From Hymenobacter citatus (lineage in GTDB: Bacteria > Bacteroidota > Bacteroidia > Cytophagales > Hymenobacteraceae), in the NCBI RefSeq assembly GCF_014333615.1, contig NZ_JACSCY010000001.1, positions 62,001-126,000 of the forward strand: 64,000 nt of DNA, read 5' to 3'. The position numbers were made by a program, and so were the translations under genes. This document shows, piece by piece, positions 15,600 to 24,287 of this stretch (the first letter of the stretch is position 1; every line of letters begins with the position of its first letter). The notes beneath the pieces are model-generated. The model did not search any database. It saw only the letters and a program-made list of their open reading frames with translations, and was not told where the DNA came from.

Positions 15600-17258
15600 C
15601 TATTGGAGTATTCCCACTTCCCAATCGTCGTTGCTAAACACTACTTGGCGGCCTGGGACATCGGCAGGAACTTCTCCCCTGCGCATCAAGTAACCGTGCG
15701 GCTGATGCGGTGTGAGACGGTCGTCAGTGAAAACGTATTTGCCAAACCGAAAGACCTGATACACCCCGTTGTTTATCTGATAATCAGCGTATTGCTGAAA
15801 GTCTTGAGGAGAATACTGAGTGAAGAACAGCGTGTATACATACGGCAGCGGCATACTCTCAGTGATTCTAATCTGATTAATAGGTAATTGTTTTGCAGCT
15901 GCAAACGCCTGGTCTAAGCCTTTATTAAAGAAGGGGCCTACGGAACTGCTTCGGTATAAAGTGAAATAGTTGTCAATTGCCAAGCCGCCTTCTACGGCTA
16001 GCCACCCTACCACCAGAACTCGGAGTAATGGTTTAGAGACTTGGCTGGTTGTATTGGTAATAATCAAATGCACCAGCCAGACAGCCAAAACCAGCAAAGG
16101 CAAGTAGAAATGGTTGAAGCGGTTAACATTCAGGATGAATAACCACCGCATAGGCAGAGCGCTCAAACCCCAGCAAAAAAAGACGGTCACAACGACGTCG
16201 GCAGCGCTAAATGTCCGGTAGCGTAGTTGTCGGACAAGCACAAATACAGCCGCTACCATTCCTGCCAGGCCAAGGGGTAATGAAAATAACAGTAGTGGAG
16301 GAAAGCCAGGGAGTACATTGTACACGCTACCATCTTGAAACCCCGTATTGATAAAAGCCCGGTTCGTGTTCAATAAGGCCTGCTGTTGCTCCCTTCTGTT
16401 TTGTTCTTGTGCGTCATCTTCAGTGAGTTGCGCGAGGCGGTTTGATGGCAGCAAGGGGGTTGCAAAGAACAAAGAGTCAGTCCAGGCAAGGTTGCGGTGT
16501 AGCACATGGTTTTCCGTGAGGTATACTCCAAACGGAAAAGCCACTGTTGCAAACAGAACGAAGGCCAGCAGCCACGCTGTCTTCTGCTGCCAGAATACTC
16601 TCCAGTAAAAACAAAGCAGCAGCACCAGCATGGTAGGAAGTACAATGACGGTAGTGCCGTATGCGTAGAGTGCCAGAGCAAAAGGCACTAAGCTGGGTAC
16701 AATCCAGCGTCGCCTACCAGTAAGTATCCCCCGGATCAGTAGTACGCAGCCAAGAAGCATAAAGAAAGGAGCTAGGTTGCTCTCTAATGCCCACCGCGAC
16801 AACATGAAGTGCCAGGGTACAATAGCCACTAAGAACATACCTAACAGCGCGGGATAACGCCCTAAGGGGCGTAACCCCCATCCCAGCAAAGGCAACGTCA
16901 GAATGCCCAGCATAACGGGCACCAAACGCGCAGAAAAAACGGATAAGCCCAGTCCCTTAACAACCGGAGCAGATAAGTAGGAGAGCAGTACATTCTGGCC
17001 GCTTCCCCACGATGGAAAATAAGGCGGCAATACGTTCCCCCATCTATCCATGCCGGTTTCGGCCAAGCAGTACGCTTCGTACAAACTACTGGCCTCATCC
17101 TGGTTGAAGCCAGGTGGAATATTCGGATACTGAATAAGGCGGAGCGCAATACCTAGCCCACAAATCAGCATGAAGGCTAGCGCATATAAACGACGCTGAA
17201 TAACAGAAGATTGTAAAGAGGCTTTCAGCGAGAAAGTCATACTGGGGCCGGAATCCAT
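15600..17258 (-). CDS. Membrane glycosyltransferase (GT39/ArnT/RgtABCD-like)
   Basis: The 552-residue protein has about ten to twelve transmembrane segments. The first periplasmic loop contains PPGFNQDEASSLYEAY, with the Asp-Glu pair typical of GT-C enzymes using polyprenyl-phosphate sugars. A soluble C-terminal region follows the last membrane segment. It likely transfers a sugar to a glycan, lipid or protein on the periplasmic face. ATG at 17258 or 17240 could be the start. It follows the next glycosyltransferase gene closely and probably belongs to the pseudaminate/glycan locus. Confidence 0.85.
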   Translation of the reverse strand: MDSGPSMTFSLKASLQSSVIQRRLYALAFMLICGLGIALRLIQYPNIPPGFNQDEASSLYEAYCLAETGMDRWGNVLPPYFPSWGSGQNVLLSYLSAPVVKGLGLSVFSARLVPVMLGILTLPLLGWGLRPLGRYPALLGMFLVAIVPWHFMLSRWALESNLAPFFMLLGCVLLIRGILTGRRRWIVPSLVPFALALYAYGTTVIVLPTMLVLLLCFYWRVFWQQKTAWLLAFVLFATVAFPFGVYLTENHVLHRNLAWTDSLFFATPLLPSNRLAQLTEDDAQEQNRREQQQALLNTNRAFINTGFQDGSVYNVLPGFPPLLLFSLPLGLAGMVAAVFVLVRQLRYRTFSAADVVVTVFFCWGLSALPMRWLFILNVNRFNHFYLPLLVLAVWLVHLIITNTTSQVSKPLLRVLVVGWLAVEGGLAIDNYFTLYRSSSVGPFFNKGLDQAFAAAKQLPINQIRITESMPLPYVYTLFFTQYSPQDFQQYADYQINNGVYQVFRFGKYVFTDDRLTPHQPHGYLMRRGEVPADVPGRQVVFSNDDWEVGILQ

Positions 17259-17293
17259 GAAGAAAGAACACCAAACCTACTGAAAACTCTGTT

Positions 17294-18580
17294 CTAAAAT
17301 GTTTCGCCCAGCCACTCCCGCAACAATCGTACGGCCCGTTGCTGGCTGTGGCCCTCCTCTGCGGTGCCGAGGGTAGCATTGTAGTAGGCGGCCTGCTGGT
17401 AGAGGTGCAGGGGCTTGTGCTGCTGATAGTTCCGCAGCAGTGTGCCCAACGCCGCTAGCGTGTGGGCGCGGGGCACCAGGCCGTGGGCTACGTACCCATA
17501 ATAGTCATCGGTGCCGGTGTGGGTGCCGAAGCGGTAGTAGATGCTGGCTACGTTCAGCAGGGTAGCCTCCAGATGAGTGGAGGTATCGGCGGCTACCAGG
17601 GCATCCTGCTGGCGCAGAAACTCGAATACGCTTTCCTGACGGGCATCGGAGAAACGCAGGGTAGGGTGCTGCTGCCGCAGCAAAGCAAAATCGCGTGGGT
17701 CGCCGGGGTGGGGGCGGAAGGTGAAGGTGAGGGTAGGGAACTCCCGCAGTAAGTAGTCCACTGCCTCCATAATGGCGGGCGTTTCGTCGAGCAGGTTGGT
17801 GGCCACGCCCACACATTGCACCTGCAGATTCTCGTTTTTTTGGCTGAGAAACGCATCGGCCTTCGGCATGCCCACTAGTGCTACCTGGCCCTGCACGGGG
17901 CCGCACTGGCGGTACTTGTCCAGAGCGTCCTGGCCTTCGAGAAGGCTCAGATCGAAGCCTAGGGGTGGAAAGCTAGTGCTCACGCTGGCATGCTGCACGT
18001 AGGCGGTGGGCACACCCTCGGCGCGGCAGGCCAGCAGCAGGGCACGGGCGTCGTCGTTGTGGTCGTTGGCGAATACTACGGCGCGGGGCTGGTAGTGGCG
18101 CAGTGCGCGGCAGTACACCTCATAGTACCCAATGGCATTGAAAATCAGGTCGAAAAACCGCCAGGCCAGTTGGCCTTCCATTTTCCACAAGTCCAGCAAT
18201 ACGCCCGGAAACTGCCCGTAGTAGAGCAGCTTCCGCCGCAACGAGAGGCGGTTTACCTGCTGGTTGTAGCGGCCAATCTGCTTGCTTTGCCCAGCTACCA
18301 GTACGGCGCCGGGTAGGGCTTCGCTCAGGAAGTGCAGGGCTTCGTAGTTGTTCTGACTCACCACGTACAGCCACACCTTGCCGTGCAGGTCCTCCGCATT
18401 GCGGATAGGCCGGAAGACGTTGCCTACCAGCCGCAGCGCCGCGTAGCCCGCTACCTTCGCCAGCCGCTTCCACACGCTGCGCGGCGAAATACCTTCCAGC
18501 GTGCGCGCCGGCAACCCGGCAAACAGCGGCGAAAAGCGCAGTTGCAGGATGTCGCGCAGGCGAGCGGTGGGGGAAGGCAT
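17294..18580 (-). CDS. GT-B-like surface carbohydrate biosynthesis protein
   Basis: The 428-residue protein runs from the ATG at 18580; an upstream extension would run into the palindromic repeat. AYVQHASVSTSFPPLGFD and TFRPHPGDPRDF are the QHG-like and RPHPGD motifs of glycerophospho- and sialyl/Kdo-type GT-B enzymes. The position beside pseI, with the only other free transferase downstream, makes it a candidate pseudaminyltransferase. That is inference; it could also transfer a polyol phosphate or another sugar. Confidence 0.72.
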   Translation of the reverse strand: MPSPTARLRDILQLRFSPLFAGLPARTLEGISPRSVWKRLAKVAGYAALRLVGNVFRPIRNAEDLHGKVWLYVVSQNNYEALHFLSEALPGAVLVAGQSKQIGRYNQQVNRLSLRRKLLYYGQFPGVLLDLWKMEGQLAWRFFDLIFNAIGYYEVYCRALRHYQPRAVVFANDHNDDARALLLACRAEGVPTAYVQHASVSTSFPPLGFDLSLLEGQDALDKYRQCGPVQGQVALVGMPKADAFLSQKNENLQVQCVGVATNLLDETPAIMEAVDYLLREFPTLTFTFRPHPGDPRDFALLRQQHPTLRFSDARQESVFEFLRQQDALVAADTSTHLEATLLNVASIYYRFGTHTGTDDYYGYVAHGLVPRAHTLAALGTLLRNYQQHKPLHLYQQAAYYNATLGTAEEGHSQQRAVRLLREWLGETF

Positions 18581-18598
18581 TAGGGAGATGAAAAGAAG

Positions 18599-18730
18599 AA
18601 CGTCCTGCTGAACGGAGTTCAAGCATCTCTACCGCTTTGTTGTTAGAAATTACTCACGGTAGAGATGCTTCAACTCCGCTCAGACGTTTTGGTAGCAGCA
18701 CGCGAGATTTCTCCCGCTAGTCGAAATGAC
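18599..18730. repeat. Composite palindrome: family 2 hairpin plus half of family 3
   Basis: The left part (18599-18688) pairs an AAGCATCTCTACCG arm with CGGTAGAGATGCTT around a short spacer, flanked by imperfect GAACGTC/GACGTT ends. Immediately after (18694-18730) lies AGCAGCACGCGAGATTTCT...CGAAATGAC, which is the right half of the element at 25381-25490. The structure looks like one element inserted beside or into another. It lies between pseI and the downstream glycosyltransferase. Confidence 0.85.
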
Positions 18731-18734
18731 GGGT

Positions 18735-19778
18735 TTACAGCATCTCCCACGTCAGCGGAGTGCCGGCGGCCAGCGCCTGCCGGGCGGGCTTGCCCAGGAG
18801 CTGATCGTAGTAGCGCGGGGGTAGGCCAAGGCCGGGGCGCACCACACGCAGGTTGTCGGGGGTGAAGACCTCGCCGGCCGCAATATCCTGGGCCACGTAC
18901 AGGGAGCGTTTGTAGAGGCGCGATTTTTCTTCGGCGCGCTGCACGCCGTACTGGATCTGCCCCAGTGCCTGCCAGGCGCGCTCGGTTTCCGTTGCTAACG
19001 TGGCCACTTCCTCCGGCTCCAAGGAGAAGGCCGAATCTACGCCACCGTCGGCGCGGCGCAGGGTTACGTGTTTCTCTATTACGCAGGCACCCAGGGCCAC
19101 GGCGGCCACGGCGGCGCCTACCCCAGCCGTATGGTCGGAAAGGCCGATGGGCGAGGCCGGAAACAGTTGCGCCAGGTGCGGAATGGTGCGCAGGTTGGTG
19201 TTGAGGGGCGTGGCGGGGTAGGTGCTGGTGCATTTCAGCAGTACCAACTCTTGGCAGCCAGCGGCGCGTAGCACCTGCTCTGCCTCGGCTACTTCGGCCA
19301 GGGTGCTGGCGCCGGTGCTCATAATTACGGGTTTGCCAGTGGCAGCCACGCGGCGTAGCAGAGGCCAGTCGGTGTTTTCAAAGGATGCAATCTTATAAGC
19401 GGGCACGTCCAGCGTTTCCAGAAAATCCACGGCCGACTCGTCAAACGGCGAGCTGAACGCCAGCATACCGTGCTGCTTGGCGCGGTCAAACAGCGGCTGG
19501 TGCCAGTCCCAAGGCGTGTAGGCCTCCTGGTACAGCTCGTGCAGCTCGCGGCCGTACCACAGGGAATTGGGGTCGTCGATGCGGTAGGCGCCGGGCAGCG
19601 TCATGGTATCGGCGGTGTAGGTTTGCAGCTTGATGGCGTGCGCACCGGCTGCGGCCACGGCATCTACAATGGCTAGGCCGCGCTCCAAGCTTTGGTTGTG
19701 GTTGCCGCTTAGCTCGGCAATGATAAACGGCGGGTGGTCGGGGCCGATGGCGCGGCCACCGAGGGTGATGGTAGGCAT
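18735..19778 (-). CDS. pseI: Pseudaminic acid synthase
   Basis: Condenses 6-deoxy-AltdiNAc with phosphoenolpyruvate to give pseudaminic acid. The 347-residue protein has an N-terminal NeuB-type barrel (FIIAELSGNHNQSLERG, then a KLQTYTADTMT stretch, KCTSTYP and GLSDHT) and a C-terminal SAF/antifreeze-like domain (KRSLYVAQDIAAGEVFT). The AHAIKLQTYTADTMT segment favours PseI over NeuB or LegI. The ATG at 19778 begins homology. Neighbouring genes supply the other steps of the pathway. Confidence 0.93.
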   Translation of the reverse strand: MPTITLGGRAIGPDHPPFIIAELSGNHNQSLERGLAIVDAVAAAGAHAIKLQTYTADTMTLPGAYRIDDPNSLWYGRELHELYQEAYTPWDWHQPLFDRAKQHGMLAFSSPFDESAVDFLETLDVPAYKIASFENTDWPLLRRVAATGKPVIMSTGASTLAEVAEAEQVLRAAGCQELVLLKCTSTYPATPLNTNLRTIPHLAQLFPASPIGLSDHTAGVGAAVAAVALGACVIEKHVTLRRADGGVDSAFSLEPEEVATLATETERAWQALGQIQYGVQRAEEKSRLYKRSLYVAQDIAAGEVFTPDNLRVVRPGLGLPPRYYDQLLGKPARQALAAGTPLTWEML

Positions 19779-19823
19779 ACTACAAAGTAACGAAGCCCTC
19801 CTGAATCGGCCGCGCCGCAAGCG

Positions 19824-20501
19824 TTAGTAGGCCAGCATTTCGTCGTCAGGGTAGTAATTCAGCGGCTCGGGCGCCGGCCCGCCGATGGCGTCTATCTGCT
19901 GGCGCAAAAGGAGTTGTTCTTCGGCTACGGCAATGCGTTTGATGCAGGCAATCGTAAGTGCGATGAATACGATGATAAAGACGGTATGCACAGCATCATA
20001 CATAGCCGTTGTCTCAAGCTGTTACGCAGTTTCAGCGTGGCGCGATGAGGAGTTGGCAACTCGTCCTAAAGTGCTGGTAAGTACAAAAATTATCCACCAC
20101 CAACGTAGTAGTGGATGGGACGGTTGTTGAGCGTAAGCCAGCTGGAAGGTGCCATTCCATACTTCCTTCATGATAGAATAGGGGCGGAATAGATTCAAGA
20201 ATGGAACAAACCACGCTCCTGCAGCCCACCCATCATCATGTTGTATGCGGCGACCAGCCCTTTTTAAATTAGCATATGCTCTGCGAAACCAGCGAATGAA
20301 ATAAACGGCTGTTATAATTGAAAGTCCCAGTAGAACGAGAGCTACGATACCTTGAACTACAGCTAGTAGGTCGTCCTCCGCATCTGCCGGAACCAGCAGG
20401 TTGAGTAGCGTAAAGAAAGCGAGTAGAAAAGCAGTAGCCCACAGTAACATGATGGCCTGTTTAGCCCGATCAGAATTATCCAGTACAGTAGAAATAATCA
20501 C
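19824..20501 (-). pseudogene. DUF4328-type membrane protein interrupted by one in-frame TAA
   Basis: From GTG at 20501 the frame encodes transmembrane segments and the hallmark GWAAGAWFVPFLNLFRPYSIMKEVW, then stops at TAA (20022-20024) after RHAETA. The same frame continues with QLETTA and MYDAVHTVFIIVFIALTIAC to a second stop at 19824. The continuation supplies exactly the last transmembrane helix expected of DUF4328 proteins. So a single codon change, not a frameshift, splits the gene. It could be a nonsense mutation, a sequencing error, two separate chains (an ATG at 20003 gives 59 aa), or readthrough. The start is uncertain because the frame opens inside the upstream pseG-pseH gene. Confidence 0.78.
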
Positions 20502-20538
20502 GTTAGATGCTGGCGTAAAATGAAATAATAAATTGGGT

Positions 20539-22017
20539 TCAAGATATATGCCAGATAAAAGTATAATTTTCAGCTGAAGTATTCGTAGCAGTTTGCTGCG
20601 CAAATCCCGCCCGCTCGAAGGCCCGCACCGAGGCCACGTTGGCTGCTAGTACCTGCCCTTCTACTCGCCGCACCTCCGGAAACTGAGCTTGTAATGTCCG
20701 CACGCCGGCCACCAGTAACCCCGCTGCCAGCCCTTGGCCACGGTGCGTGGCCGCCAGCAAATAGCTCAGCAGCGCCGTGTCCTCGTCTACCATAAAGCGA
20801 ATCAGGCCGGCTGATTCTTGAGTGGTTTCGTCTTCGGCCAGCAGCAGGAGTGTGTCTTTGTCGTGAAGGCGGTTGGCAAACCACCGCTCATGGTCGGCGC
20901 GCTCGATGGGGGTAGGGATGAAGGAATACTGCCGCACGGCCGGCTCGTTGGCCCAAGCCAGAAGTTGGTCCGAGTCGGAGGCAACGACAGGGCGCAGGCG
21001 GAGCGGCAGCGGCGGGAGCAGCAGGGCCGCAAACTCCTGGCGCAAGCGTTGCGGTGTGTGGCCATCGAAGTGCTGGTGCTGGGCCTCGCGCAGCTGCTCG
21101 GCAATGCGGCTGGCTTCGGGCGAGGTGAGTACGTTGCCTACACTGAGGTAGGGGAGGGCCAACCCCGCGCCGCGCAGAAACCGGTCGAGGTCGTGCTGGT
21201 TGGTGGCGGTGGGGAGCAGAAACAACAGGCCGCCACCGGCCGTGCAATACTCGTAGCTAATGGTGCTGGGCGAGCATACGGCCGTGCCGCACTGGCGCAT
21301 GAGGTCGCGTAGGGCAGGAGCAGGCAGGTTGCGGTGGAGCAGTAGGCGCGGCTGGTCGTCGGCCCACTGTTGCAGGCTTTCCCACTGGTCGTAGGCGCTG
21401 CCTACCACCGCATGCACCTGGCGCACGGTGGGCAATAGCAGGAGCCGCGTGGCGGCGCGCTGCGTTTGGTGGGTAGGGTCGGCACCGCCCAGGCAGAGTA
21501 GCACCGTGCCGGTATCGGCTGTTGTTGGGGGTAAGAAGGCGGCCTCGCGAAAGGCAGCGCGGAGCGGCGCATAGGCTGGTCCGGCCAGCAAACGAGCATT
21601 GGGCAGGCGCAGCTCATACTCGGCCTCCGTGACGCCCCCAGCCGGATTCAATACCAAATCGGCCAGAGAGGGAAAAGCATGCAGATCATCCAAACACACC
21701 AGCTTATGCACGGCTGGTCGCACAGCTTGTTGGTAGGTCAACTCGAAATCATAGCCATCGAGTACCAGCACGTCGGTGGGTTGCAGAGCGTGTTGGCGCA
21801 GCCAGGCCGGCTCACCGCCGGCGGGCATAGGTGGCATCTCTACTACCTCATCACAGGTAGCCAGCAGCAGCTCCCGTACCGCTGCATCGGGCTCCTGTAT
21901 CACGAATACGCTGTGAAACCGACTTTGTAGGATTTCGGCCAGCGCCAATAAGCGCATCACATGACCCAGGCCGATACGTGGGTTGCCATCGGCGCGAAGT
22001 AGGAGACGGTTTTTCAA
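20539..22017 (-). CDS. pseG-pseH: PseG-PseH fusion: UDP-sugar hydrolase plus N-acetyltransferase
   Basis: Two steps of pseudaminic acid synthesis lie in one 492-residue chain. Residues 1-335 are PseG-like: RADGNPRIGLGHVMRLLALA is the N-terminal signature of the nucleotide-sugar hydrolase, with LCLGGADPT and CSPSTISYEYC in the second GT-B half. Residues about 340-492 are a GNAT acetyltransferase (RLRPVVASDSDQLLAW, then HRGQGLAAGLL as the acetyl-CoA loop), the role of PseH. In many bacteria these are separate genes. The order of domains is hydrolase first although acetylation precedes hydrolysis in the pathway. Confidence 0.9.
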   Translation of the reverse strand: MKNRLLLRADGNPRIGLGHVMRLLALAEILQSRFHSVFVIQEPDAAVRELLLATCDEVVEMPPMPAGGEPAWLRQHALQPTDVLVLDGYDFELTYQQAVRPAVHKLVCLDDLHAFPSLADLVLNPAGGVTEAEYELRLPNARLLAGPAYAPLRAAFREAAFLPPTTADTGTVLLCLGGADPTHQTQRAATRLLLLPTVRQVHAVVGSAYDQWESLQQWADDQPRLLLHRNLPAPALRDLMRQCGTAVCSPSTISYEYCTAGGGLLFLLPTATNQHDLDRFLRGAGLALPYLSVGNVLTSPEASRIAEQLREAQHQHFDGHTPQRLRQEFAALLLPPLPLRLRPVVASDSDQLLAWANEPAVRQYSFIPTPIERADHERWFANRLHDKDTLLLLAEDETTQESAGLIRFMVDEDTALLSYLLAATHRGQGLAAGLLVAGVRTLQAQFPEVRRVEGQVLAANVASVRAFERAGFAQQTATNTSAENYTFIWHIS

Positions 22018-22065
22018 GCGGGAAGAAAAAGTGAGGTGTAGAAAAGAGCGTGTGGGTAGTTAGGC

Positions 22066-22197
22066 TAAGCGCAGCCGAAGTATCTCTGCCGCTTTAGTAG
22101 AGCAGTATTCCGAATAACATGTGGCAAGTCTTGCAGGCTGAGCCTTCGAGAGCAAAAGCAGTAGAGATGCTTCGGCTGCGCTCAGCATGAGGTTCTG
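22066..22197. repeat. Palindromic intergenic element, family 2 (about 132 bp)
   Basis: The left arm TAAGCGCAGCCGAAGTATCTC is matched by GAGATGCTTCGGCTGCGCTC on the right, ending CAGCATGAGGTTCTG. The spacer has its own short inverted pieces. It belongs with the elements at 18599 and 47540, which carry the same GAGATGCTTCG core and CTCAGCATGA end. It separates the PseF-like gene from pseG-pseH. Confidence 0.85.
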
Positions 22198-22221
22198 GTA
22201 TTCTCGCTGTATTCGAATCTA

Positions 22222-22959
22222 TTATACTTTTTTTTGCTCTACATGAGCGTTCAGGGCAACCAATTCAGGATGCTCGTCCAGCAGTTGAATGAGGTCGTCT
22301 ACGCCAAGTTTATCGGCACCGTATTGTTCAATCAGCACCTTAATCAACTCAAAATCCTCGGCCGTGTCTACTGTGAGGCGGTAATGGCTGCGGTTGGGCA
22401 CGCGGCTGGAGTGCCGGAAATGCACCTGCCCCGAGCGATTCTGGTGGATGTAAGGGGTCACGTGTTCCCGGTCGCTGGGCAGGGTAGCCCGCTGAAAGGC
22501 TTCCTCTAGCAACTGCCGCGAGAAGATTTCGAAATCAAAGCCCCGCGGATAGGTGCGGCGCAGCACGTTGGAAAGGTAGAGGTAGGGATTGGCCAGGCGC
22601 ACGTACTCGCGTACGCAGGAGGCCACCAGCGGGCCATCAAGCAGGGGGCAGTCGGAGGTGACGCGCACAATCACGTCGAGGCCGTGCTCGTGGGCGCACT
22701 GGTGGTAGCGCCCTAGCACATCGTGCTCGTCGCCGCGGGTGTAGGAAATGCCATTGAATGCTGCAAAATCGGCCAGCACATCATCTTCCTGATTGGTTGT
22801 AATTGCCAGGTAGAGTGGCAATCCACCCTGGCGCAAACGCTGCACGTGGTAGTGCAGCAGCGGCTGCCCGGCAATGGGTTGCAGCACTTTGCCGGGTAGG
22901 CGCGTGCTGGTCATGCGGGCCTGGGAGATAATACCGATGTTGGGAGTTGCTAGATTCAT
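22222..22959 (-). CDS. pseF: SpsF/PseF-like cytidylyltransferase
   Basis: The 245-residue protein matches the COG1861 nucleotidyltransferase family: IISQARMTSTRLPGKVLQPI is the CTP-binding N-terminal motif, with VRVTSDCPLLD and the acidic YRLTVDTAEDFELI metal-site region. In this locus it would activate pseudaminic acid as CMP-Pse. The gene lies between pseC and pseG-pseH and is the only cytidylyltransferase candidate. SpsF relatives also act in spore-coat and legionaminate loci, so the exact sugar is inferred from context. Confidence 0.88.
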   Translation of the reverse strand: MNLATPNIGIISQARMTSTRLPGKVLQPIAGQPLLHYHVQRLRQGGLPLYLAITTNQEDDVLADFAAFNGISYTRGDEHDVLGRYHQCAHEHGLDVIVRVTSDCPLLDGPLVASCVREYVRLANPYLYLSNVLRRTYPRGFDFEIFSRQLLEEAFQRATLPSDREHVTPYIHQNRSGQVHFRHSSRVPNRSHYRLTVDTAEDFELIKVLIEQYGADKLGVDDLIQLLDEHPELVALNAHVEQKKV

Positions 22960-22991
22960 AAGCCAAAAACATCGTATTTATGTAGAGAAGA

Positions 22992-24152
22992 CTACCCCGC
23001 CACAAACTCCCGCACGCAGTCGATAACGTACTGCTGCTGCTCGTCGGTGAGGGTAGGGAACATGGGGAGGCTGAGGCAGTGCTCGTAGTAGGCCTCAGCA
23101 TGCGGAAAGTCGTGGGGTTGCCAGCCCAGGGCGCGGTAGTAGGGCATTAGGTGCACCGGAATGTAGTGCACCTGCGCAAAAATCTGTCGCTCGCGCAGGT
23201 AGTCATACAAGCCCTTGCGGTCGGCTACCTCAATGATATACAGATGATAAGCGTGGCCAAAGCGGCCGGCGGCTACCGTTTGGGCGCCGGGCATAGCGGC
23301 AAATGCTGCATCGTAGTGGGCGGCTAGCGCGCGGCGGCGGGTCAGGCCGGCATCGGCGCGGTGGAGCTGGCTTAGGCCTAGGGTAGCCAGCATGTCGGGT
23401 AGACGGTAGTTGAAGCCCAGCGTCTGCATCTCGTAGTACCAACCACCGTCGTTTTGCTCCAGCAAGTCGGCGTCTTTGGTGATGCCGTGGGTGCGCAACA
23501 GCAAGAGCTTGTCGTAGAGCGCTTTGTCGTTGGTGGTGATGAGGCCACCTTCGCCCATGGCAATGTGCTTGACGGGGTGAAACGAGAAAATAGCCAGCTC
23601 GGCAAACTGCCCGTTGCCGCACCGCTGCTCCCTACCCTGACTATCAATGAAAAACCCGCCCGGCGAATGCGCTGCGTCCTCCAAGAGCCACATCCCAAAC
23701 TCGTTGCAGAGCTGGCGCGCTTCTTCCAGATTCACCGCCAAGCCTGCAAAATCCACCGGAATCAGACCGTGGAAATACCCTTTTGGATGAGCTTCCAACA
23801 GGCGGCGCACAGCGGCTAAGTCAATCAGCGCCGTTTCTGGGTCGATATCAGCGAAATACACCTCGCCGCCGCAGTAGCGGACGCAGTTAGCCGAGGCCGC
23901 AAACGTGATGGGCGTGGTAATCACGCGCTGACCGGGCTGCACGCCCAGCGCCAGCGCCGCCAGGTGCAACGCCGCCGTGCCATTGCTGACGGCCACTGCG
24001 TAGCGCACCCCAATGTAGTCGGCAAAAGCCTGCTCAAATTCTGCCACCTTCGGCCCCTGTGTGAGGTAGTCGGAGCGCAGCGTATCCGTCACCGCCCGAA
24101 TGTCGTCGTCGGTGATGTGCTGGCGGCCGTAGGGGATGGGGGAGGTAGGCAT
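22992..24152 (-). CDS. pseC: UDP-4-amino-4,6-dideoxy-N-acetyl-beta-L-altrosamine transaminase
   Basis: This DegT/DnrJ/EryC1 PLP aminotransferase of 386 residues makes the second pseudaminate step. SNGTAALHLAALALG binds PLP phosphate, WLLEDAAHSPGG carries the Asp contacting the pyridine nitrogen, and FHPVKHIAMGEGG holds the Schiff-base Lys195. SDYLTQGPKVAEFE and PVHLMPYYR are PseC-like features. It follows pseB and precedes the PseF-like gene in the same direction. Confidence 0.93.
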   Translation of the reverse strand: MPTSPIPYGRQHITDDDIRAVTDTLRSDYLTQGPKVAEFEQAFADYIGVRYAVAVSNGTAALHLAALALGVQPGQRVITTPITFAASANCVRYCGGEVYFADIDPETALIDLAAVRRLLEAHPKGYFHGLIPVDFAGLAVNLEEARQLCNEFGMWLLEDAAHSPGGFFIDSQGREQRCGNGQFAELAIFSFHPVKHIAMGEGGLITTNDKALYDKLLLLRTHGITKDADLLEQNDGGWYYEMQTLGFNYRLPDMLATLGLSQLHRADAGLTRRRALAAHYDAAFAAMPGAQTVAAGRFGHAYHLYIIEVADRKGLYDYLRERQIFAQVHYIPVHLMPYYRALGWQPHDFPHAEAYYEHCLSLPMFPTLTDEQQQYVIDCVREFVAG

Positions 24153-24175
24153 GGAAATTTGATAGTAAAGTGTTT

Positions 24176-24273
24176 GTCATCCTGAGCTTGCGAAGGACCT
24201 TGTCACGCCAGAACGAGTCGTTGTTACGAAAATCGTTCTGCGGGTATAAGGTCCTTCGCAAGCTCAGGATGAC
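24176..24273. repeat. Palindromic intergenic element, family 1 (98 bp)
   Basis: Starts GTCATCCTGAGCTTGCGAAG and ends with the exact complement of that sequence; the 26-bp outer arms are nearly perfect (AAGGACCTT / AAGGTCCTT inside). Two other copies (40328-40425, 46858-46955) have exactly the same 98-bp length. It lies between pseB and pseC. Confidence 0.93.
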
Positions 24274-24287
24274 AGACGCGTTGACAA

